A DNA stretch of 64,000 bases from Natronolimnobius baerhuensis (GTDB taxonomy: Archaea > Halobacteriota > Halobacteria > Halobacteriales > Natrialbaceae): positions 62,001-126,000 of the forward strand of contig NZ_MWPH01000002.1 in NCBI RefSeq assembly GCF_002177135.1, read 5' to 3'. The notes beneath the pieces are model-generated. The model searched no databases and was not told the DNA's origin. It saw only the letters and a program-made list of their open reading frames with translations. Positions 9,441-17,035 of this stretch are shown piece by piece. Each line of letters begins with the position of its first letter. Position 1 is the stretch's first letter. The position numbers and the translations under genes were made by a program.

Positions 9441-9985
9441 TCCATACGATTCTCTCCTTGCAGTTGGTCGGGAAGCGGTTCATGTGTGGCCGGCGCGCCA
9501 ATCGCTAGACACTCCGCGGGAACGTCTCGCGTCACGATTGCACCAGCAGCGATGAACGAGCCCCGACCGACCGTCACCCCCGGCAGAATAGTTGCGTTCG
9601 CTCCGACCGAAACGTGGTCCTCGAGTGTCGGCCCGCGGAGATCTACCTCGGTACGTGTGGGCATCGGATCATTCGTCAGAACTGCGTTGGGCCCCATGAA
9701 CACGTTGTCCCCAATGCTCGTGTTCGTTGGTATGTAGACGCCTGTCTGTAAGCGTACGTTCGATCCAATGTCGGTATTTCCGTCGATAACTGTGTTTGTA
9801 CCGATGAGGGCGTTGTCTCCAAGGGTGGTGAACTCCCTGATAACTGCATTGTGACCTGTCTGTAGATCGTCACCGCCGACAACGTCGTTATAGATGACCG
9901 TACCGCTTCGAATCGTTGTATTATCTCCCAGAACTGGTTCGCGTGAGTCCGGGTCATATTCGTACCCAATTGTTGCCCCGTCCAT
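9437..9985 (-). CDS. hexapeptide-repeat acetyltransferase, WbpD-like UDP-sugar N-acetyltransferase
   Basis: 182 aa. Nearly the whole protein is a left-handed beta helix of hexapeptide repeats: [44 protein letters not shown] and [15 protein letters not shown] loop ([13 protein letters not shown]) holds the usual acceptor region, and [20 protein letters not shown] marks the C-terminal acetyl-CoA side. As in WbpD it probably N-acetylates the 3-amino group of a UDP-amino-uronic acid. It is the first gene of the ten-gene minus-strand operon; a TATA-like box lies about 65 nt upstream of its ATG. Confidence 0.9.
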   Translation of the reverse strand: MDGATIGYEYDPDSREPVLGDNTTIRSGTVIYNDVVGGDDLQTGHNAVIREFTTLGDNALIGTNTVIDGNTDIGSNVRLQTGVYIPTNTSIGDNVFMGPNAVLTNDPMPTRTEVDLRGPTLEDHVSVGANATILPGVTVGRGSFIAAGAIVTRDVPAECLAIGAPATHEPLPDQLQGENRME

Positions 9986-10048
9986 GACATGCTTTCGGAC
10001 ACCACAATTCGATAAGAAGTGACCCGATTGTTATTCAACGTAATCAGC

Positions 10049-10057
10049 AATATATAC
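10049..10057 (-). promoter_or_regulatory. TATA-box candidate for the glycan operon
   Basis: On the minus strand GTATATATT lies 64 nt upstream of the ATG at 9985, the first gene of the operon. Transcription starting about 25 nt downstream would give a leader of roughly 40 nt. It is the only strong AT-rich box in the 250 bp upstream on that strand. Based on sequence only. Confidence 0.45.
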
Positions 10058-10174
10058 TCATCAGAAGTTCACACCCTCACTCCGCGGGTCATCGATGACG
10101 ATATTTCCTTCACGAAAATCGTTGCGTGCTCTGCTCAGTGACCGGGAATTGTGTCGTTGTTCTATAGGAGCTAC

Positions 10175-10260
10175 TGATACGGATTGCTGTACCGATTTAC
10201 CGGTGCAACCGCCGGCCGGGTCGCGGTTGCACCGGAAATGACTTACAGTAAACCGTATGA
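10175..10260. repeat. long interrupted inverted repeat (hairpin element)
   Basis: A perfect 12-bp stem (10200-10211, CCGGTGCAACCG, with 10224-10235) encloses a 12-nt loop. The symmetry continues outward: the outer flanks 10175-10191 and 10244-10260 match in inverted orientation at 14 of 17 positions. The inner stem resembles the one at 25475-25510, including the flanks TTTACCG before and CGGAAATGACTT after. It lies in the gene-free interval 9986-10599 and is probably a dispersed mobile or regulatory palindrome. Confidence 0.6.
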
Positions 10261-10300
10261 AACAACGTACACACTGATTACGAAGCCACCTTTCGATCAG

Positions 10301-10332
10301 GTGTACAGTGACGTTCAGTGGCTACTATAGTG
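10301..10332. repeat. dispersed 32-bp repeat, copy 1
   Basis: GTGTACAGTGACG followed by TTCAGTGGCTACTATAGTG matches 56006-56037 at 28 of 32 positions, in the same orientation. Both copies are intergenic. The rest of 9986-10599 outside this repeat and the hairpin is AT-rich and shows no convincing gene. Confidence 0.55.
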
Positions 10333-10599
10333 TGTGTTTATGCTAAAAATCCGAAAAGACCTGTTGTCTATGGGTGCAAATAGCTGCGACAATCACGGAT
10401 ATTTCCGTTGTCACCGCTATCGGCGGAAGAAATCTATACTCGAGCTTTTCTCCACGTATCATTTTTTAGGAGAGTGAGTTGGTATAATCGTATTAATTTC
10501 GGTCTGGGGTGCAGATATTCACTAGTGATACGGGAGGCCATCCACAATTGATAATTATACCGGCTAGCTTTTTGCCGCTTTACCGAGTACCATGGGAAG

Positions 10600-11640
10600 A
10601 TGGTGGACTCTGATCGGATACGAACGCGTCTCTTTCGACCGATTCAGACATTTCCGATCGATCTAGCTGCCATCGTCGTGGTCGGTATTGCGATCAATCT
10701 GGTGGTCCTCACCCCGGTAGTCAGCAGCACGTGGGTCCTCGTTCCGCTGGGTCTCACGTTCGCGCTGTTTGTCCCGGGATACACGTTTGTTGCGGCGCTG
10801 TTTCCTGAACGTGGCACCGGTCCGACTGAAGGCAACTCTGAACGCACCGAGATCGCACACGAGCAAGCCGCCGTCGATTCAGCGCGGTCACGGATCAGTG
10901 GACTCGAGCGAGTGGTTCTTTCGATTACGCTAAGTGTTTCGATTGTGCCACTTGTCGGATTCGTTCTGAACGCCACCCCCTGGGGACTCCGACTGATTCC
11001 CTCTATGGTCGCTATTAGTGGAATTACACTCGCACTGTTGGTAATTGCTCTCATCCGAAGGTGGAACCTCGAACCAGAGAAGCGGTTACAGGTCCCGTAT
11101 CGGAACTGGTACGCGGCAGTTCGGACGGAGTTCGTCGAACCAGCGACACGTGCTGACGCCGCACTAAACGTCCTAGTCGTCATCGCCATTGTGGTGGCTG
11201 CAAGCAGTGTCGGTTACGCCGTGATCTCGACGACTCACGACGAGCAATTCTCAGCAGTGTATCTTTTGACTGAAGACGATGACGGCGAACAGATCGCAGA
11301 CGACTATCCGACGGAGTTTGAACACGGTGAGAGTCAAGAGCTCATTGTTGGCATCGATAACCACGAATATCGGCCGGTCAACTATACTGTCGTTGTCCTC
11401 GAGCAAGACATCGGAACCAATGGAAACGAGATGATCACTGAAGAACAACGGGAGATTGATCGATTTGAAATACAACTATCACACGATGAGACGGAACGAT
11501 TCCAATACGATCTTGAGCCAACGATAATTGGTACTGATATCCGAATTGTTTGGTTAGTCTACCAGAACGAAGTCCCACCAGCACCATCGATAGAGAATGC
11601 ACCAGCTGAGACTCATTTGTGGGTGGATGTACACAACTAA
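10600..11640 (+). CDS. DUF1616 family membrane protein
   Basis: 346 aa. Four hydrophobic helices are visible: DLAAIVVVGIAINLVVLTPVV (interrupted here as a description at about 20-42), about 47-68, about 105-130 and about 135-155, then a fifth at about 188-212. A non-cytoplasmic C-terminal domain of about 130 residues follows, beta-rich, with ELIVGIDNHEYRPVNYTVVV. The order loop GLTFALFVPGYTFVAALFP is typical of DUF1616. A paralogue is encoded at 40235-41230, and both lie beside glycan genes. The function is unknown; a surface-glycan related role is inferred from context. The TATA-like ATAATTATAC lies about 45 bp upstream of the ATG. Confidence 0.85.
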   Translation: MVDSDRIRTRLFRPIQTFPIDLAAIVVVGIAINLVVLTPVVSSTWVLVPLGLTFALFVPGYTFVAALFPERGTGPTEGNSERTEIAHEQAAVDSARSRISGLERVVLSITLSVSIVPLVGFVLNATPWGLRLIPSMVAISGITLALLVIALIRRWNLEPEKRLQVPYRNWYAAVRTEFVEPATRADAALNVLVVIAIVVAASSVGYAVISTTHDEQFSAVYLLTEDDDGEQIADDYPTEFEHGESQELIVGIDNHEYRPVNYTVVVLEQDIGTNGNEMITEEQREIDRFEIQLSHDETERFQYDLEPTIIGTDIRIVWLVYQNEVPPAPSIENAPAETHLWVDVHN

Positions 11641-11700
11641 CGGAGTCGTACTGGCCGAATCGCTTCAGCAGAGGGGACTATCATTCCTGTTTCCGTACTC

Positions 11701-11928
11701 ATGACACTGACATCGATGACGACCAACATTGATCTCCGAGACCATCCAACCGACGAGTATCACACGCACCTCTCCGAGCCGTTCACAGCAGCTGATCCCG
11801 GTGACCAGTTCGAAATCACTACCGAGCGAGACATCGACCCGTCTCTGATCCGCTCCCAACTCGAGCACGACCGGGCGCTCGAGTGGGAGTATATCGACCA
11901 GTGTGGCTGTGGCGGCCACGTTCCCTGA
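11701..11928 (+). CDS. DUF2249-like small protein
   Basis: 75 aa. The segment TNIDLRDHPTDEYHTHLSEP then PGDQFEITTERDIDPSLIRSQL and EWEYIDQCGCGGHVP has the beta-alpha-beta pattern and DLR/ERDIDP features of DUF2249 (TusA-like fold) proteins. A CGCG pair near the C-terminus could bind metal or take part in redox or sulfur chemistry; that is speculative. An ATG at 11716 is an alternative start. It stands alone, 60 bp after the DUF1616 gene on the same strand. Confidence 0.6.
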   Translation: MTLTSMTTNIDLRDHPTDEYHTHLSEPFTAADPGDQFEITTERDIDPSLIRSQLEHDRALEWEYIDQCGCGGHVP

Positions 11929-12366
11929 CCCTACTTCGCTCGGTCTGACGGATAATCCACAGAAATCACTGACGGCTACTGATGTCACTCTCTGGTCATC
12001 ACTCGAGTATCAGTCGAACACGAGTCCGATGCGTATAACGGTCTGCTGTCCACGGAGACGGCTGAGCTATCGAAATACTATTCCGCCTGACTGGTACACA
12101 GTATCGGAGGAACGGCAGTACGAGTCGTCTTTTGGCAGCCTAATCGGCCGAAATGAGTGCTGAAGACACCACTCCGTCGCACTCACCGGCTGTCAGCAGT
12201 ATCTCGTCCACCGCAATCTCGAGGGAAACCGTCAACAGGAAGTCGGTGAGTGTAGACGGCAAGTGGCTACTCGTAGCCAGCAAGACAGAGTCGATCTAAC
12301 CGCTGCTCTCGCCATCAACAATCACCTTCCTCAGAACGGTAGAATAAACATCTGTTACGAAAAGAG
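11929..12366. other. gene-free interval
   Basis: 438 bp between the DUF2249 gene and the GH43 gene. Short open frames here have no recognisable domain and poor haloarchaeal codon bias. The final 30 bp (AGAATAAACATC and following) contain AT-rich sequence upstream of the GH43 start that may hold its promoter. Confidence 0.5.
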
Positions 12367-13854
12367 ATGCCTATGCGCTACGAGAACCCCATACTGCCAG
12401 GATTTCATCCAGATCCCTCTCTCTGCCAAGTCGATGGGACCTTCTACCTCGCCACGAGTACCTTCGAGTACTTCCCCGGAGTGGCGCTCTATCGAAGCGA
12501 GAACCTCGCTGACTGGGAACCCATCGGTCACGCACTCACTCGCAAGTCCCAACTCGACGTCCGAGACATCGGTGCGTCCGGCGGCATCTTCGCACCCACA
12601 CTCCGTCACCACGACGGGACGTTCTACCTCGTCACGACGAACGTCGGCGGCGACGGCAACTTCTTCGTCACCGCCGAGGATCCGGCGGGCGAGTGGTCCG
12701 ACCCGACGTGGGTGGACGCACCGGGGTTCGACCCCGACCTCTTCTTCGACGACGGCACCTGCTATTTCACGTATCACGACGAAGATCCCGAGAATCCGAT
12801 CCGACAGGCCGAACTCGACGTCGAAACCGGCGAACTCGGCGACCCACAGACGATCTGGACGGGCTTCCGTGATCCGTACGTCGAGGCACCACACATCATC
12901 GAACGGGATGGAACGTATCACCTGCTTCTGGCCGAAGGGGGGACTCACGCAGGCCACATGGTCGTCGCAGCGCGTGCCGACGATCCGACTGGTCCGTACG
13001 AGGAGTGTCCAGACAACCCCATCCTGACACACTGGGGACGTCCACGAGCGGATATCCGTGCAGTCGGTCACGCCGACATCGTCGTGGACAACAACGGGCA
13101 GTGGTGGCTCGTCTGTCTCGGCATCCGCCAGCGTGGACCGTGGCCGAGATACCACCACCTCGGTCGAGAGACGTTCCTCGCCCCCATCTCGTGGGAGGAT
13201 GGCTGGCCGGTGGTCAACGACGGTGAGCCGCTTGAGGCCGAAATGGAGGCGCCACTCCCCGGCGAACGCCAGGCAAAACCGAACACGCTCGAGCGCACCG
13301 AAACCACGTTCGCGGACGGATTGGGGGTCGAGTGGCAGTTCCGCCGCAACCCCGACCACGACCGCTATCGGCCGACGTCCGACGGACTCCAACTCCACGG
13401 CGGTCCCGAGACACTCAACGAGCCCGGTTCGACCTTCGTCGGCCGTCGCCAGACTGCCTTCGACTGCCAGGCTGAAATGTCACTATCTTTCGATCCGGCC
13501 AACGGCGACGAAGCCGGCCTCGCGGTGGTCGCCAACGAACGCCACCACTATCAACTCGGGGTAACCCGTCGGAACGGGCAGCGGGAAGCCATCGTCCGCC
13601 TCCGTATCGGAGACGCAACCGACGTCGTCGGACGCACTCCGGTTGGGGCATCGACCGACCTGGCTGTGGTGGCCGACACCGACGAATACCGCTTTCGCGT
13701 CGACGGCGACGAACTCGCTTCGGCGGCGACCCGGTACCTCTCGACGGAGGTCGCCACCGGGTTTACGGGCGTCTTCATCGGTCCCTACGCGACCGGACAC
13801 GGAACCACCTGCGAGACGGATGCGGTGATCGAACGCTTCGTCTACGAGTCGTGA
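12367..13854 (+). CDS. glycoside hydrolase family 43 (beta-xylosidase/arabinofuranosidase type)
   Basis: 495 aa. The five-bladed propeller begins with RYENPILPGFHPDPSLCQVD, where Asp in HPDPS (about 16) is the expected general base. WVDAPGFDPDLFFDDG (about 118-132) carries the pKa-modulating Asp and YVEAPHIIERDG (about 176) the acid Glu. After about residue 320 comes a beta-sandwich domain (TFVGRRQTAFDCQAEMSL and onward) as in GH43 subfamilies 11/12. There is no signal peptide, so it acts on imported oligosaccharides. The stop codon lies inside the right end of the adjacent transposon; without it the frame would run 30 codons further. An ATG at 12373 is also possible. Confidence 0.92.
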   Translation: MPMRYENPILPGFHPDPSLCQVDGTFYLATSTFEYFPGVALYRSENLADWEPIGHALTRKSQLDVRDIGASGGIFAPTLRHHDGTFYLVTTNVGGDGNFFVTAEDPAGEWSDPTWVDAPGFDPDLFFDDGTCYFTYHDEDPENPIRQAELDVETGELGDPQTIWTGFRDPYVEAPHIIERDGTYHLLLAEGGTHAGHMVVAARADDPTGPYEECPDNPILTHWGRPRADIRAVGHADIVVDNNGQWWLVCLGIRQRGPWPRYHHLGRETFLAPISWEDGWPVVNDGEPLEAEMEAPLPGERQAKPNTLERTETTFADGLGVEWQFRRNPDHDRYRPTSDGLQLHGGPETLNEPGSTFVGRRQTAFDCQAEMSLSFDPANGDEAGLAVVANERHHYQLGVTRRNGQREAIVRLRIGDATDVVGRTPVGASTDLAVVADTDEYRFRVDGDELASAATRYLSTEVATGFTGVFIGPYATGHGTTCETDAVIERFVYES

Positions 13855-14000
13855 ACTACCCCACCCTACTCGCTCACGGCTGACGCCGTTCGCTCCTTGA
13901 GGGTGTCGTCAGAACTCTTCGAGTTCTGACTGCTAACCAGAAGTCTTTGACTTCTGGTGATGGGGCTTCCTGCTTCCACGACGCGCTTTGCAGACACGGA
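13851..14000 (-). ncRNA. candidate omega-RNA (TnpB guide RNA) of element 1
   Basis: TnpB guide RNAs overlap the 3' end of tnpB and extend past the right end into flanking DNA. Here the region contains hairpins at 13936-13958 (10-bp stem, 3-nt loop), 13908-13930 (10-bp stem, 3-nt loop) and the ACGGC/GCCGT palindrome near 13875-13889, then the terminus GTTCAC at 13851. The guide would start at 13850 and read GACTCGTAGACGAAGCG into the GH43 gene. The 5' boundary is not visible. Confidence 0.4.
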
Positions 14001-15164
14001 TGTATCCACAGGGAGCGCAGTCTCCACAGGCGTTTCTTCGGAGTATCCCACTCCTAGCTGGTCGTATCCGCGAGAAAGGATATTGATCGCTGCGTTCGCG
14101 TCCCGATCCGCTTCAAACCCGCAGGAAGGACAAGAGTGTTCACGAACCCACAGCGGTTTCTCGGTTTTCACGCCACAGGACGCACACTCTTTGGTCGTGT
14201 CTTTCGGGTCGACCGCCACAAAGTGCGTGCCTTCACGGTCGCATTTGTATTCGAGCATCCGCTTGAACGTCCCCCACGCCGCCGACGCTCGGTTTCGAGA
14301 GTTGCCCGGTAGTTCAACCAACCCTTTCGCGTCCAAGTCCTCGACGGCCACCAAGTCGTACTCGGTGGCGTAGTAGTTCGACAGCTTGTGCAAGAAATCA
14401 CGTCGCTTCCGTTTTAGATCGGCATGGCGTTGGGCAACGACTTTCCGTTGTTTCTCCCAGTTGTTCGACCTATGTTCTTTCCGTGAGAGGTCGCGCTGGG
14501 CGCGTTCCAACCGTTCGCATTCGTCGGACAGGTCAAGCGACCCGACAGCAGTTCCATCGGTATCGTGGGCGTATTTGAGTATCCCAACGTCGATCCCAAC
14601 ACATCGCTCGGAGTCGGTTGGTTTCTCCGGTGTCTGTTTGCCGTCGACAGCGAATGAGGCGAACCACTCACCAGTCGGCTCTTTCTTGATCGTGACCTCT
14701 TTGATCGTCACGTCGTCGGGGATCTCTCGGTGGTTCACGATTGGAATATCCGCGAGTTTCGACAGTGACAGTACAGGCTGGCCGTTCTTACTATCGAACT
14801 CGAAACCAGACTGTACGTAAGTGAAACTACGGAAGTCCTGTGGGGCTTTCCAGTTGAGACTACCGACGTTGTAGCCCCGCTCTTTCAGTTCGGAGAGAGC
14901 TTTGATACTGTCCTCAACTCGCATGACAGCTGCCTGTGCAACTGTCGAGTACAGATCGTTCAGCTCATTCCACCACTCTTTGAGGTCGGTGAGTTGATCC
15001 CGAACCTGCCGCACTCGTTGGTTGAGTGTCCCCGCCGAGTCTGGGATTTGCTCAAATTCGTTGAGTGCGTGGTTGTAGAGTTGCCTACAGGTGTCACGGT
15101 GGTAATCCAGTTGCTCACGCTGTTCGGGCGTGGGATTGAGTCGGAACCTATAGGCGTAGTGCAT
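13866..15164 (-). CDS. tnpB: RNA-guided endonuclease TnpB (IS200/IS605 family)
   Basis: 432 aa. The N-terminal helical region starts MHYAYRFRLNPTPEQREQLD. The RuvC-like nuclease residues are Asp192 (CVGIDVGI), Glu275 (AVEDLDAKGL) and Asp353 or Asp355 (EADRDANAAINIL). The zinc ribbon is CASC (327-330) and CPSC (345-348). All catalytic positions are intact. The last 35 residues (from about SPITRSQRLL) are encoded by two perfect hairpins, unusual for a coding region; this part probably doubles as the guide-RNA scaffold. TnpB proteins cut the empty donor site under omega-RNA guidance; that is known of the family and not tested here. Confidence 0.92.
   Translation of the reverse strand: MHYAYRFRLNPTPEQREQLDYHRDTCRQLYNHALNEFEQIPDSAGTLNQRVRQVRDQLTDLKEWWNELNDLYSTVAQAAVMRVEDSIKALSELKERGYNVGSLNWKAPQDFRSFTYVQSGFEFDSKNGQPVLSLSKLADIPIVNHREIPDDVTIKEVTIKKEPTGEWFASFAVDGKQTPEKPTDSERCVGIDVGILKYAHDTDGTAVGSLDLSDECERLERAQRDLSRKEHRSNNWEKQRKVVAQRHADLKRKRRDFLHKLSNYYATEYDLVAVEDLDAKGLVELPGNSRNRASAAWGTFKRMLEYKCDREGTHFVAVDPKDTTKECASCGVKTEKPLWVREHSCPSCGFEADRDANAAINILSRGYDQLGVGYSEETPVETALPVDTSVSAKRVVEAGSPITRSQRLLVSSQNSKSSDDTLKERTASAVSE
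13908..13958. repeat. double-hairpin module D (right end of element 1)
   Basis: GTCAGAACTC and GAGTTCTGAC pair perfectly around loop TTC; a 5-nt spacer follows, then ACCAGAAGTC and GACTTCTGGT pair around loop TTT. It lies inside the tnpB frame. The architecture matches the modules at 15411-15459, 29624-29698, 29966-30010 and 31694-31768. Confidence 0.8.
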
Positions 15165-15173
15165 TGGGAGTAG

Positions 15174-15314
15174 CTATTCGTCGGGGTCAGACGTTCGGAC
15201 GATTTTCACGTCTGCGCCACGCCACTGTTTCGGAACGAGGACGTGTGCGCCGTTTCCGGTGGCTTTCACCTCGCCTTCGATGACTTCGTGGCCTTCGATT
15301 TCGTGTCTATCCAT
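15174..15314 (-). CDS. DUF2080 transposon-associated small protein
   Basis: 46 aa, beginning MDRHEIEGHEVIEGEVKATG and including AHVLVPKQWRGADVKIVRTS. This is the pattern of DUF2080 proteins that accompany IS1341-type tnpB genes in haloarchaea, with an AbrB/SpoVT-like strand arrangement (VLVPKQW). The stop is 10 bp before the tnpB start, so the two are cotranscribed. A small DNA-binding regulator of the transposon is the likely role, by inference. An AT-rich TATTTATACA on the + strand at 15321-15330 may contain the promoter. Confidence 0.8.
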   Translation of the reverse strand: MDRHEIEGHEVIEGEVKATGNGAHVLVPKQWRGADVKIVRTSDPDE

Positions 15315-15410
15315 CACCTGTATTTATACATTGTTTCAACATAAATGTGTCGGTGCGTGGGGTGTGGAGTAGTGATAGAGAGCAGTGTATGAGAGACGAT
15401 GACAGCGGGG

Positions 15411-15459
15411 ACGAATCGCTCCGCGATTCGTTCGCACACCAGAAATCTTCGATTTCTGG
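15411..15459. repeat. double-hairpin module E (left end of element 1)
   Basis: ACGAATCGC pairs with GCGATTCGT around loop TCC, then after a short spacer CCAGAAATC pairs with GATTTCTGG around loop TTC (15439-15459). It lies near the left terminus of element 1. The stems differ from module D but pairing is complete. Confidence 0.75.
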
Positions 15460-15623
15460 GGACGGTGTATCCCCTCCCTACTGCGCTACTCGGCCTCCGG
15501 CCTGTGTTGCTCCTTGAGGAAGGGGGCTTACCGCCTGTATTCAGCTAAAAACGCTACAATCGCCGTCTCTCCACAACCAAACAACCCCCGATGTTTTTTT
15601 GCCCCGGGTGCGAGGTCACTCCA

Positions 15624-16457
15624 ATGAGTGGACGACCACAGATCCCGGAACAGTGGGAGCGCGGTTTCGTCGAGACGAATGGCATCGAGGTGCATTATTG
15701 CCGCACCGGCGGGTCGGGTCCGCCGTTCGTCATCTCCCACGGCTTGACCGATGACGGGTACTGTCGGCTCGACCTCGCCCGTGAACTCGAGGACGAGTTC
15801 GATGTCGTACTGTATGACGCTCGAGGCCATGGCCGGTCCGACGCCCCTGACGAGGAATACGGCGCATCTGAACGGGCGGCGGACCTGTTCGGCCTGCTCG
15901 AGGCGCTCGCAATTGAAGACCCGATCCTGTTTGGCCACTCCATGGGTGCCGATACGGTCACGGAAGCCGCGACTCGCCGACCAGATCGACCGCGAGCTGT
16001 CATCCTCGAGGACCCCGTCTGGATGGTCGAGGGGGTCAACGATGCTGTAATCGAGACTGACCCAGGAGATGGTATCGAGGCACAGATTGCGAACTGGCAG
16101 GACCACAGCGTCGAAGACCTCCTTGAGGCCGAGACAATGTTCAGAGACCTCGCCGAGCGCGGACAGGCCGACCTCGCACGGCGAGTGGCCGAAGCGAGAC
16201 GCCGACTCAGGCCCGAAATCGCTCGCGTGTTCGAGGCCGGACTGCTCGATCCCACCGAGCTGTACGGCGATCTCGAGGCACCGACGCTTATCCTGAAAGC
16301 CGACGCGAACGAGGCAGAACGCGAGCGGGAACAAGAGATCGCTGCGTTTCTCCCAGACGGGCGACTCGTACACGTGGACAACGCCGGACACTGTGTCTTC
16401 TGGGACGAGCGCGAACGTGCGACCGAGGAACTCCGGGCGTTCCTCGAAATGGTCTGA
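15624..16457 (+). CDS. alpha/beta hydrolase
   Basis: 277 aa. The fold is clear: PFVISHGLTDDG (oxyanion loop, about 34), VLYDARGHGRSDAPDE (about 63-78), nucleophile Ser in LFGHSMGADTVTEA (GHSMG, about 103), LKADANEAERE (acid region, about 223) and catalytic His in VDNAGHCVFWDE (about 257). The ATG at 15624 is preferred over the upstream one at 15591, which adds a Cys-rich stretch. It is a cytoplasmic esterase/hydrolase of unknown substrate. Its start lies 88 bp beyond the left end of element 1, so before that insertion it followed the GH43 gene closely. Confidence 0.85.
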   Translation: MSGRPQIPEQWERGFVETNGIEVHYCRTGGSGPPFVISHGLTDDGYCRLDLARELEDEFDVVLYDARGHGRSDAPDEEYGASERAADLFGLLEALAIEDPILFGHSMGADTVTEAATRRPDRPRAVILEDPVWMVEGVNDAVIETDPGDGIEAQIANWQDHSVEDLLEAETMFRDLAERGQADLARRVAEARRRLRPEIARVFEAGLLDPTELYGDLEAPTLILKADANEAEREREQEIAAFLPDGRLVHVDNAGHCVFWDERERATEELRAFLEMV

Positions 16458-16476
16458 TCGTCGATTCGGACACGGA

Positions 16477-16623
16477 TCAGTTGTCGTCTGTTTTTGAATG
16501 AGTCACGTCCTCGCTTGCGGGCGTCACACTCTCGAGTTGCCGTGTTTCGTAGCCGCCCCAATCGAACTGCTGCTGGAAGTAGATCGCCACATTGACTGAC
16601 GCCAGCAGGTCTGGTACCTCAAT
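16477..16623 (-). pseudogene. fragment of an acr3 arsenite transporter gene (C-terminal 48 codons)
   Basis: The minus-strand translation EVPDLLASVNVAIYFQQQFD and its continuation to SEDVTHSKTDDN aligns with the last residues of the intact ACR3 at 23175-24356 (EVPVLLALVNVAIYFQEKFD to SEDVTHSKTDDD). Even the stop-proximal nucleotides are nearly identical. Nothing upstream on this strand encodes the rest of the transporter. This is a duplicated 3' piece or the remnant of a second gene, 6.7 kb from the intact copy. Confidence 0.85.
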
Positions 16624-16746
16624 TGATCCAGAACGGTCAGGGACGTATTGAGGAAATCATCTGAACTGATAATTTGGCTACCTCACCGTCCGAACCACCG
16701 CAAAAGCAAAAGTTGCGTGCCTCACCGAACGCACAGAACAGACCGA

Positions 16747-16896
16747 ATGGCGCACGACCAGTACGACGTAGTCGGTGTCGGGATCGCGGGCTGTTTTGCG
16801 GCGGCCGGATTCGAACGGTGGGTAGCCCAACGAAATCGTATCGATCAGGCGTTTTACGACGATCTCGGACTGGCCCCGTCCGAGCACAAGTACTGA
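16747..16896 (+). pseudogene. possible remnant of an FAD-dependent oxidoreductase N-terminus
   Basis: The 49-codon frame starts MAHDQYDVVGVGIAGCFAAA, which resembles the Rossmann beta-alpha-beta start of FAD oxidoreductases such as geranylgeranyl reductases but with a shortened GxGxxG loop. The rest (GFERWVAQRNRIDQAF) is unlike that family. No coding sequence follows to 17035. It may be a degraded fragment or a spurious frame. The interval 16458-17035 otherwise holds only this and the acr3 fragment. Confidence 0.3.
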
Positions 16897-17035
16897 GCAG
16901 TGCTCGACAATCCGGGCAGAACGCGCGATTGTGGGTGGATACGGTGTGTAACTTCGCTAAGAGTGAGACTGGTGTAGCCAGTGAAACGGAGTTAACGCGC
17001 ATATTAGAAAGACCGTAGCGCCGGAAGCAGGTTGT

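Larger units (their letters stand above)
13851..15536 (-). mobile_element. IS200/IS605-superfamily element with tnpB and no tnpA (IS1341-like)
   Basis: On the minus strand the left end begins AGGCGG (15536) right after GAATAC, and the right end finishes GTTCAC (13851). The element at 29605-31776 has the same termini. It carries a DUF2080 gene and tnpB but no Y1 transposase gene, so it would need a transposase from elsewhere. Both ends carry a CTCCTTGAGG-containing palindrome in the same orientation, as expected for the strand-specific ends of this superfamily. No target duplication is expected and none is seen. It is inserted at the 3' end of the GH43 gene. Confidence 0.75.

Noticed and set aside
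11903-12163. 86-aa frame after the DUF2249 gene
   Set aside because: Overlaps the DUF2249 end, no motif, poor codon bias.
12355-13398. Long open frame (347 aa) on the minus strand opposite the GH43 gene
   Set aside because: It mirrors the GC-rich GH43 coding strand; no domain is recognisable, while the plus strand encodes an intact GH43 enzyme.
16780-16840. TTCGAAC-containing segment that looks like a tRNA T loop
   Set aside because: The flanking bases do not pair as a T stem and no acceptor or anticodon stem is found.
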